Below, piece after piece: positions 1-7,000 of a stretch of 11,556 nucleotides of DNA (the stretch's first letter is position 1; each line of letters begins with the position of its first letter). Source of the DNA: CAZRQL01 sp964602415 (GTDB lineage Bacteria > Bacteroidota > Bacteroidia > Cytophagales > Flammeovirgaceae). The position numbers and the translations under genes were made by a program. The DNA lies in contig CAZRQL010000051.1 of NCBI GenBank assembly GCA_964602415.1, positions 1 to 11,556 on the forward strand, read 5' to 3'. The notes beneath the pieces were generated by a model. That model saw only the letters and a list, made by a program, of their open reading frames with translations. It was not told the origin of the DNA and made no database searches.

Positions 1-3000
1 CTCACAGAACATGCAAGGGCAATTTTGCCGCGTGTGGGATTGGGGAAAAGAATCATTTGTTCGCTCAATTGGCTTTTGAACTCAGCCCAAACCACCTTAG
101 AGAAATTTTCCTTGCCGTCGTTGTCTATCATCCGCAGACGGTAATAATTCACACCCAAGGCGGGAGTTTTGTCCTCAAAGTTGTACTTGCCTCCTGCTTT
201 GCTTTTTACAGTGCCAATTGGGGTAAAATTGTTGTTGCCCGTTTTGCGCTCAACGACAAAGTGCGAGAAATTGTATTCTCCTTCGGTGAGCCAGTTGAGA
301 AGTACGCTTTTTTCTAAAGCTACGGCTTCAAAAGAAGTCAGCGTTAGAGGCAGAGGAATGGTAGAGTAAATCTGTGTAATTTCTGAAAAGCTAATGTAGC
401 CGACACGCTTGGTTTCAGATACCCGCACAGTACCCGTGAAAGTAAAGGGATCGGCACTGGTGGCTCTTTTGCCTATGGTTCTTTGCAATGCACCGGGACA
501 GTCAATGCCCACGGGAAACAGTTCTATACCATAAACAACATTCGGGGAGTTGGGCGTAGGTGTCAAATCCCAAAAACCCCCGTCACAAGGGAAGCCGTAA
601 GTATATCCCGTCAGCGGCAAGGTTATGTGAATGTCGTCTGCGGTTGTTACCGTGCCTCCTGCGTCATTGGGGTTGAAAAATGCAGTCAATTGGGTTAGGT
701 TGACATTGGCAGTAATGTCAATATCCATCTGTTCAGGTCGGTCGCTGTGCCCCACAGGAAAGCTGTAATTGCCGGTCAGCGACACATTGCGGCGCAGTGT
801 GCCCCATACATAGCCTAAAGACCCGCCGCCGCTGAGTCCAGACACCGAACTGTTGGTCAGGTGAATGAGTTTTGTATAAGGCGGGCTGGTGGCAGCACCA
901 GTCTGTAGCCTGCCTTTTGTAAGGTTGAGGGTATTGTTTACCTTGATGGTATTGGCCAAAATGGACAGACCTTTTGTGCTGCCATCGGTTTCGCGGTTGG
1001 TGGTGAGTTCTTGCAGTTCGTCGTTGTCCCCATCGGTGAATTTGATGGTGCCTATCAGATTGCCTTTCCCGTTGACAACCAACTTTGAAGTCGTGGTATT
1101 ATCAGGCCCTTTTCCTGAGATAGTGCCCGTGTTTTCTACCAATGTGCCTTCAAGCCTGAGTTCATGGCCGTTGATATTTAGCCAGCCCGAGCCTTGTATG
1201 TCCAATTGGCCATTGTCATTGGTTACATCGCCGACCAAAACCGTTTTGTTGGTCAAAATGCTGGTCTGCCCATTGTTCAATATGGTCAGGTTGTGAAAGT
1301 TGGTGCTTGTGGCCGTGCCTCCAATGTCGGAAGTAGGAATGGTTTCGTTGTAAGATTTGGAAAAGTCTGAGAAACATGTATTTCCCGAAGGTGTATCAAA
1401 ATTCATTTGCACCGTTCCTGTACCTTTGTTGAAGGTTGCGCTGTGGTCAAATCTACCCGCTACTTTTACAGTTCCCTGCCCCAAATCAAGCGTCCCGCCG
1501 GATATATTCACAATACCTTCGTGGGTAACGAAAGGCGAAATCGTATAGGGGGCTTGGGCGGCGGTAGTACCATTGAACCAGCACTGCTCCAAAATGGCTC
1601 CATCTTGAAACTCAATGGAAGCCCCATTTTGGATGATGAGTTTGTAGCACTGCGCCGCCGAGCGTCCTGAGGGATAAGAAGTCGTAACCCTGACCGTAAA
1701 AGGCGAAGGAATAATAACATTGTCTGAGCAAGTAGGCACAATAGGCGGACTCCAGTTGGCAGGGTCGTTCCAGTCTATGACGCTGTTGGTAGAAAGCCCC
1801 ACGAAGGTGAGGGTGTTTTCTACCTCGTCCGCCCCTCTGTCCGGACCGCGCCTAAACTCGCCGTCGTAGTCGTCCAGCGCAAAATCCGTCAAAGGCAACG
1901 CGGCGGCATTGATTTGGAAGTCGGTATTCTGCACATGCAAGTCGGCGATGACTCTATTGGTAAAGCTCATGGTGTTGGGCACTGTAATGGACAAGTCATC
2001 GGAAACTCCCTGATAAGTGGTGAGGTTTTGGGCTGTACCCAGCCACTCGGCCAGTTCGTTGGCTTGAGAGGCATAAAATGCGTTGTAGTTGGGCAGGTGT
2101 TCTCCGCCTACCGAAGGGACGCAGGGCGGGGTGGGGGCACTGCAAGCACCGCTGCCCCAGCCCTGACAGGTTACTTGGTTGCCGATGGCAAAATGTTTGC
2201 CTGTACCGCTGCCTACTCGGGTACGGGCATTGTAGAACAAGTTGTTGATTACGTAGGCCGGTGTGGTAATGCTCCCGCCGGCATTGTCGCCCCGCAAAAA
2301 TCCGTAGCTGTTTTTGCTGCCGTCGCTTGAGCCACCGATGGCTACTGAGTTGTAGATAAAATAGCAATTGTTGCTGCCATCAAAGTTATTCCACATACCC
2401 AAATACATAGCGTCTTCAGTATTGTCAGTTCCGTCGGGGTTCAGGCCAAGGCTTATCATGTTGTTGGTCATGATCATGCTTTGCCCGATGTTTCTGGCCA
2501 CAATCCCTGCAGCGGCGGGGGTCGTGCCCCCTGAAAGGTTGCGGATGTTGTAGATGGCGGATTTTTCGATGCGGCCTTGTGCGCCTCCTGTTACCAAAAT
2601 ACCGGCGGCTGTCGTACCAGCACTTGCCCCTGTGGCATTGGAAAGCAGGCTGTGGATGGTATTTTGGGAAACCAACACATCGGCAGTGTTGGATGCAATC
2701 CGAATACCAATGACAGTGGCTTCATCTAATGTCGGTTCAATTGCGGCATATCCGGTAAGGTTTTCTACCAAATTATTGCGGATGATATTATTTCCCGTGC
2801 CTGACTGATTGATGCCTATATTAAAACTTCTGTAAAGAGACGCAACAGGTGGATTGGAATTGCAGTCTATATTAGGCATGGTTGAATTTTTTGAGAAATT
2901 CGTTATGTTTACAATATGGTTATTCTCAAACGTGATTTTTTGTCCTCCTTCTAATGAAACAGCCCGCAGTAAGTTCGTGCTACCGCTCGTTCCCCCGTTG

Positions 3001-5165
3001 TGAATGATTCTGATGTTGTTGGCTTGGGTGGTGCTCCCAATGAGGTTGTTTTTTACTTCCAACCCATTGTTTGAGGGCGATAGCCGCATGATAACCGCGT
3101 TGAAGACAGGGAAATTTTGAGTCTGGTCAACCCTACAGGTAACCCCCGCCAGTACATTGTCTTCTATAACCGACCCCGAGCCAATCCCTGTGAAGGCCAT
3201 CAATTCCATGATAGCATATTCGCTACAAGCATTGCCTCCGCTGCAGAACATGGTTCTTGCCTCAGCTTGGGAAAAAAGCAGCGAGGTGTTGTCGGTTGTC
3301 GAACCGATTGTATTGCCCGTAACTTTGGAAACCCCGCCCAGTACGTGCAGGGCGTGCATGGAGTGCTCATTGCAATTGCCATCTTTTCGAATGATCGTAT
3401 GAATATTTTTGATGGTGTTGTTGGTGATTTCGGTGTAGGGCGAGCCATCTATCCGTATAGCCCCCCTAAATGAAATGGGTTGGTCTTTTGTGCCTTGCTC
3501 ATAGACCATATAAGAACCACCGCAAAACCGCTCCCTGCCCCCAAAATAATTGGACTGTATGTATATCGAATCATTGCCCGAACCTTGCACCCTGAGCAAC
3601 ATGGCTCGGGTCGAACTGGTGCCTGATGTGTAGTTGAGGGTTTGGTAAAAATGATTCTCTTTTATGGTGATTTGTTTGCTATATCTATTTATATTGAGTG
3701 TGTTCTGATTGCCATCTCCGGTTACAAAAAAGTTGTAGATGTCGTTGTCCTCTATCAGGATACTTCTATTGGGTTTTTTTTCGGTTCCATCTATGAGTAT
3801 GGCAGTCCCCGCAGTATTGGTGGTCGAACTGTTATTTCTGATATGACAGGATTTGATTTCTATGTCTCGGTTTACGTTAAAGGTATCGGCTGTGATTTTG
3901 ATGGCCCCGCCATTTGCACCAGATGCGCCTGTTCCTGAGGTTTCTATAAAACAATTTTTAATTTTAATATTGGTTGCCCCGTTTTGTAGTACCAATGTAG
4001 AATTGTTTGCACCGGTTCCACTATTGGTATTTCTGAACCTGAGGTATTTTGAGCCGCCTATGTTCCCGTCTATTTCGATGTGATCGGCGTTATTGAACCT
4101 AATCATACCTCCATTTGAATTAACACTTCCCGAAATAAGCCTTTCTGTGTTGTCTTGCGGGACGAACTTTATTAAATTAGCTGCGCTCATGCCGCTCAGT
4201 TGGTAGAGCGGATTTGTGCCGTCTTCGTTGTCTATGTCTTGGTTTACAGAAAAAGTATTGGCACCGTTGATGGATGAGGTATAGTTGAGCACCTCAAAAA
4301 TCCCGCCTCCATTTCTGGTCAAAGAGGTAAACGTAGAGGTAGAAGTAGCCACGCTGACCCCTTTTCCTATGGTAAATGCGCTGCTTGTAGGAAAATTTCC
4401 GGCAGGAAACATAGAAATATCATCAATGGAAAGCGTGGTATTGATGTCAGGTGCAAAGATGATTTTGAAATCGGTAACCACCGAAGCCAAACCCGCTACA
4501 TCCGCCTCATCGCTGACCAGTGTGTTGCCCACCCATATATCCATTTTGCCTGTTGCTACCGTAGTGGTGACAATCGGCGAGCCGGTGGTGGCGGGCGACA
4601 TATACGTAACCGTAGAGCCGGAACGATTCATCACTACGGTAATTCTGTTATTGGTAGCAAACGAAATGCTCACACTCGTACCATCAGGGCTTAAGCGCAT
4701 TTGGTTGTTTACAGAACTGTTGTGGATATAAAACTCTCCAAATAGGTTTAAGCCGGACTCTGCGGTTGAGCCATCCGTAAATCCCGTACCCAACTGAAAG
4801 TGTGCCGATACTTTGTTGGTGGCACTTGAGCCTGTGTTTTGATTGATTGTAAACCTGACGATGTAGGCATTGGCACCGCTGCCTATGCCCGCGATGTCTG
4901 TGCTTCTGGTCAGAGAAGCGGTGGAGCCTACGGTTCCTCCTCTTGCAAGATTTAACCGATTTGAATTGGCTGTTATGGTGGCCGTCCCTGTGAGGGCACT
5001 GTGGTTGAACTGGCGGATGTTGGGAGCGGCAGAGACGTAGTCGCCGATGGTGGTACTCAGGTTGAAGTCTTGGTTAAAAAACTGCCCAAACACGATGCGA
5101 GGGGCTAAAATTATTATCCAGGTGAGTTTCCAAAACACCTTTCTCAAAAGTTTTGCTTTTTTCAT
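1..5165 (-). CDS. Giant secreted beta-helix protein with T9SS sorting domain (3' end missing)
   Basis: The frame is open from ATG 5165-5163 to the left edge, 1,721 complete codons with no stop; I checked the frame at both ends and at interior motifs. Residues 1-27 form a signal peptide (MKK start, hydrophobic WIIILAP stretch, cleavage likely before Q28). Residues 29 to about 240 are a beta-rich domain ending in an IDDI motif. From there to about 1095 many degenerate rungs of the type IxNNxI occur (ITNNTIKNI, VKNNLIGS, FENNHIVNI), as in right-handed parallel beta-helix proteins. The helix closes with DGEFRRGPDRGADE (about 1097-1112), usual at the end of such helices, followed by a WNDPANW...DNVIIP module. 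A fibronectin-like module (LTSFEA...LNW...VVER...NYYRL) lies near 1605-1695. From about 1702, LFPNPTRGK opens a type A T9SS sorting domain, truncated by the window. Likely exported and surface-anchored; whether adhesin or polysaccharide-active is not visible. Confidence 0.93.
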   Translation of the reverse strand, partial: MKKAKLLRKVFWKLTWIIILAPRIVFGQFFNQDFNLSTTIGDYVSAAPNIRQFNHSALTGTATITANSNRLNLARGGTVGSTASLTRSTDIAGIGSGANAYIVRFTINQNTGSSATNKVSAHFQLGTGFTDGSTAESGLNLFGEFYIHNSSVNNQMRLSPDGTSVSISFATNNRITVVMNRSGSTVTYMSPATTGSPIVTTTVATGKMDIWVGNTLVSDEADVAGLASVVTDFKIIFAPDINTTLSIDDISMFPAGNFPTSSAFTIGKGVSVATSTSTFTSLTRNGGGIFEVLNYTSSINGANTFSVNQDIDNEDGTNPLYQLSGMSAANLIKFVPQDNTERLISGSVNSNGGMIRFNNADHIEIDGNIGGSKYLRFRNTNSGTGANNSTLVLQNGATNIKIKNCFIETSGTGASGANGGAIKITADTFNVNRDIEIKSCHIRNNSSTTNTAGTAILIDGTEKKPNRSILIEDNDIYNFFVTGDGNQNTLNINRYSKQITIKENHFYQTLNYTSGTSSTRAMLLRVQGSGNDSIYIQSNYFGGRERFCGGSYMVYEQGTKDQPISFRGAIRIDGSPYTEITNNTIKNIHTIIRKDGNCNEHSMHALHVLGGVSKVTGNTIGSTTDNTSLLFSQAEARTMFCSGGNACSEYAIMELMAFTGIGSGSVIEDNVLAGVTCRVDQTQNFPVFNAVIMRLSPSNNGLEVKNNLIGSTTQANNIRIIHNGGTSGSTNLLRAVSLEGGQKITFENNHIVNITNFSKNSTMPNIDCNSNPPVASLYRSFNIGINQSGTGNNIIRNNLVENLTGYAAIEPTLDEATVIGIRIASNTADVLVSQNTIHSLLSNATGASAGTTAAGILVTGGAQGRIEKSAIYNIRNLSGGTTPAAAGIVARNIGQSMIMTNNMISLGLNPDGTDNTEDAMYLGMWNNFDGSNNCYFIYNSVAIGGSSDGSKNSYGFLRGDNAGGSITTPAYVINNLFYNARTRVGSGTGKHFAIGNQVTCQGWGSGACSAPTPPCVPSVGGEHLPNYNAFYASQANELAEWLGTAQNLTTYQGVSDDLSITVPNTMSFTNRVIADLHVQNTDFQINAAALPLTDFALDDYDGEFRRGPDRGADEVENTLTFVGLSTNSVIDWNDPANWSPPIVPTCSDNVIIPSPFTVRVTTSYPSGRSAAQCYKLIIQNGASIEFQDGAILEQCWFNGTTAAQAPYTISPFVTHEGIVNISGGTLDLGQGTVKVAGRFDHSATFNKGTGTVQMNFDTPSGNTCFSDFSKSYNETIPTSDIGGTATSTNFHNLTILNNGQTSILTNKTVLVGDVTNDNGQLDIQGSGWLNINGHELRLEGTLVENTGTISGKGPDNTTTSKLVVNGKGNLIGTIKFTDGDNDELQELTTNRETDGSTKGLSILANTIKVNNTLNLTKGRLQTGAATSPPYTKLIHLTNSSVSGLSGGGSLGYVWGTLRRNVSLTGNYSFPVGHSDRPEQMDIDITANVNLTQLTAFFNPNDAGGTVTTADDIHITLPLTGYTYGFPCDGGFWDLTPTPNSPNVVYGIELFPVGIDCPGALQRTIGKRATSADPFTFTGTVRVSETKRVGYISFSEITQIYSTIPLPLTLTSFEAVALEKSVLLNWLTEGEYNFSHFVVERKTGNNNFTPIGTVKSKAGGKYNFEDKTPALGVNYYRLRMIDNDGKENFSKVVWAEFKSQLSEQMILFPNPTRGKIALACSV

Positions 5166-5185
5166 ACAAACAATTTATATTTATA

Positions 5186-5193
5186 CAAAAGTA
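5186..5193 (-). promoter_or_regulatory. Candidate -7 element for the giant secreted protein
   Basis: Read on the minus strand, TACTTTTG matches the Bacteroidota -7 consensus TAnnTTTG exactly and lies 20 bases upstream of the ATG at 5165. No good TTTG -33 box is found 19-21 bases further upstream, so this is a half-supported promoter. Confidence 0.35.
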
Positions 5194-5289
5194 AATCAAA
5201 TTCTGAGTTTAGATGTTCTGTTTGAGTTTGTTAATAAATGTAATTAGATATTTTCTTATAAATCTAAGAATCAGTTAATTTAACAAAGA

Positions 5290-5319
5290 TTGTGTTTGGG
5301 CGTTTATCCTATATCTTTG
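5290..5319 (+). promoter_or_regulatory. Candidate rimK promoter, nearly leaderless
   Basis: TTG at 5290-5292, a 19-base spacer and TATCTTTG at 5312-5319 fit the Bacteroidota sigma pattern (TTTG, about 20 bases, TAnnTTTG). The -7 box ends only 9 bases before the rimK ATG at 5329, so the predicted transcript would begin a few bases ahead of the start codon, leaving no room for a Shine-Dalgarno site. Confidence 0.5.
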
Positions 5320-5328
5320 CCCTAAGTT

Positions 5329-6231
5329 ATGAACGTCGTAATTTTTTCCCGCAATTCCAAACTCTTCTCAACCAAGCGTTTGCAGGAAGCGGCACGCTTT
5401 CGCGGGCACAATATTCAGGTGATAGACCATACAGAGTGCCATGTATTGTTGGATAGGGGCAAGCCGCTGGTTTACCACAAGGACAAGCTCTTGGAAGGCA
5501 TAGATGCGATTGTTCCGCGCATTGGTGCATCGGTTACCCAGCACGGTGCGACGCTGATACGTCAGTTTGAGTTGCAGGGAGTTTTCAGCACCACCAGTTC
5601 GCAGGCATTGCTTCGCTCTCGCGACAAATTGGTGAGTCTGCAACTCATCAACGGTGCGGGTTTGGGCGTTCCCAAGACGGCATTTACCCGTTATTCTACC
5701 GATATAGAGGCTTTTGTGCGTCAAGTAGGCGGGCCGCCTGTTATTATCAAACTCTTGGAAGGCACACAAGGGCTTGGGGTGGTGATAGCCGACAGCATCA
5801 AAGCCGCCAAATCTTTTATTGAAACGCTCAACAACTTGGATGCTGAGGTGTTGGTACAAGAATACATAGCTGAGGCAGGCGGTGCAGACATACGTGTTTT
5901 TATAGTGGATGGCAAGATTGTAGCCTCTATGAAACGGCAAGGCAGCACAGGCGAATTTCGCTCCAATCTGCACCGTGGGGGTACGGCCAGCCTGGTCAAG
6001 CTGACCGAATCAGAACGCGCCACCGCCATCAAGGCCGCCAAAGTGTTGGGCTTGGGAGTGGCGGGGGTGGACATTATTCGCTCCAAAAGAGGCCCCTTAG
6101 TCATAGAGGTAAACTCCTCCCCCGGTCTGGAAGGCATAGAAAAGGCCACCAACATAGATATAGCGGGAGCTATCATGGCTTATGTAGAAAAAGAAGTTGC
6201 CAAACTCAAAGTCAAAACCAATGCTCGATAA
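5329..6231 (+). CDS. rimK: Ribosomal protein S6--L-glutamate ligase RimK (ATP-grasp)
   Basis: This 300-residue protein has the same length as E. coli RimK and resembles it from end to end. RimK adds glutamate residues to the C-terminus of ribosomal protein S6 in the cytoplasm, using ATP. The N-terminus (IFSRNSKLFSTKRLQEAA) and VPRIGASVT are RimK-like. The ATP-grasp region follows: K141 and the loop EGTQGLGVV (144-152), VQEYI with E178, SNLHRGG (212-218), GVDI with D248, and the metal-binding E260 and N262 in EVNSSPGLEGIEKAT. The ATG at 5329 is chosen because the family motif starts at residue 3. It is the first gene of a probable run with the two downstream genes, the next ATG lying 69 bases after its stop. 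RimK enzymes vary in target (S6 or other acceptor peptides), so S6 is inferred from overall similarity. Confidence 0.92.
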   Translation: MNVVIFSRNSKLFSTKRLQEAARFRGHNIQVIDHTECHVLLDRGKPLVYHKDKLLEGIDAIVPRIGASVTQHGATLIRQFELQGVFSTTSSQALLRSRDKLVSLQLINGAGLGVPKTAFTRYSTDIEAFVRQVGGPPVIIKLLEGTQGLGVVIADSIKAAKSFIETLNNLDAEVLVQEYIAEAGGADIRVFIVDGKIVASMKRQGSTGEFRSNLHRGGTASLVKLTESERATAIKAAKVLGLGVAGVDIIRSKRGPLVIEVNSSPGLEGIEKATNIDIAGAIMAYVEKEVAKLKVKTNAR

Positions 6232-6300
6232 GTGCGTGAATGTTTTCTCAAAGGGAAGCCGCCCAAAACCTCGTTTCTACTAATAAAATATTGTCTGTTT

Positions 6301-6984
6301 ATGGGAAAGTATGTAATAGCCGGTGCGAGTTCCGGCATAGGTCTTGAGATAGCCAAGTCCCTTCTCGAGCAAGGCCATGAGGTGGTTTCGATGAGTCGCC
6401 GCCCTTCACCGTTTTGCACCGTCCACCATGAGGTTGATTTTGCGAGCGAGTCGCCTCTGCCCGAGATACAAGGGGCTATTGCAGGGCTGGTCTATTGCCC
6501 TGGGTCAATAAATCTAAAACCGTTTAGGAGTCTTAAAGCAGCGGATTTTCAGGCTGATTTTCAGATTAATGTGGTAGGGGCGGTCAGGTTGATACAGCAC
6601 TGTCTTGCTTCGCTCAAGCAGCAAAGCGGCTCTTCGATTGTGTTGTTTTCTACCGTTGCGGTGCAGACAGGCATGCCTTTTCATGCTTCTGTTGCCTGCG
6701 CCAAAGGGGCTGTTGAGGGATTGACTCGGTCGCTGGCTGCCGAATTTGCTCCCGATGTGCGGGTCAATTGCATAGCTCCTTCGCTGACAGACACACCATT
6801 AGCCCAAAAACTACTCCAAAACGACAAACAAAGGGAAGCGGCCTTAGCAAGACATCCGCTGAAAAAAATAGGCAGGGCACAGGATATTGCCTCAATGGCT
6901 TTATTTTTGCTCACCGATTCTTCCTCATGGATAACGGGGCAAGTAATTGGTGTTGACGGCGGAATGTCGTCCCTAAGAACCTAA
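6301..6984 (+). CDS. SDR-family protein lacking the catalytic tyrosine
   Basis: A 227-residue classical-size short-chain dehydrogenase/reductase. The Rossmann dinucleotide motif GASSGIG is at residues 8-14 and the helix alpha-4 Asn is kept in INVVG. The usual NNAG is YCPG here. In the active site the family Ser position is Thr118 (FSTVAV, 13 residues before the Tyr position), the Tyr of YxxxK is Val131 (VACAK), and Lys135 is present. The C-terminal half is well conserved SDR: EGLTRSLAAEFAP, RVNCIAPSLTDTPLA, HPLKKIGRAQDIASMALFLL and a GQVIGVDGG end. I chose ATG 6301 because the Rossmann strand begins at residue 4; the frame is open back to a GTG at 6232 but that extension has no SDR character. 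From memory, relatives in other bacteria share the VAxxK pattern, so this may be a subfamily trait. The gene sits between rimK and the ABC gene (16-base gap), probably cotranscribed. Substrate unknown. Confidence 0.88.
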   Translation: MGKYVIAGASSGIGLEIAKSLLEQGHEVVSMSRRPSPFCTVHHEVDFASESPLPEIQGAIAGLVYCPGSINLKPFRSLKAADFQADFQINVVGAVRLIQHCLASLKQQSGSSIVLFSTVAVQTGMPFHASVACAKGAVEGLTRSLAAEFAPDVRVNCIAPSLTDTPLAQKLLQNDKQREAALARHPLKKIGRAQDIASMALFLLTDSSSWITGQVIGVDGGMSSLRT

Positions 6985-7000
6985 AATAACGATACAACAA

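Larger units (their letters stand above)
5166..5328. other. Divergent intergenic region between the giant secreted protein and rimK
   Basis: These 163 A/T-rich bases separate two divergently transcribed genes and hold a candidate promoter for each side, annotated separately. An 8-bp inverted repeat (TTTGTTAA at 5227-5234, TTAACAAA at 5280-5287) is present, but in such A/T-rich DNA it may be chance. No small gene or structured RNA is evident. Confidence 0.6.

Noticed and set aside
889..4731. Several plus-strand open frames of 60-148 codons (for example 889-1296, 1914-2330, 4285-4731)
   Set aside because: They lie antisense to the continuous minus-strand secreted-protein frame, lack family motifs and read as complements of its repetitive Ser/Thr/Asn-rich codons.
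1..5165. Possible frameshift or pseudogene state of the giant gene
   Set aside because: Frame checks at the start codon, at ITNN (3417), at DGE (1863) and at the sorting domain (3) all agree, so the gene is intact as far as visible.
5227..5287. 8-bp inverted repeat TTTGTTAA / TTAACAAA with a 45-base spacer
   Set aside because: Short, far apart and in very A/T-rich DNA; could easily be chance.
5368..5973. 201-codon minus-strand frame inside rimK
   Set aside because: Antisense to a fully conserved RimK; composition is a shadow of its codons and no domain is recognisable.
6232..6300. GTG-initiated 23-residue N-terminal extension of the SDR protein
   Set aside because: The Rossmann fold begins right after ATG 6301 and the extension resembles no SDR or signal sequence.
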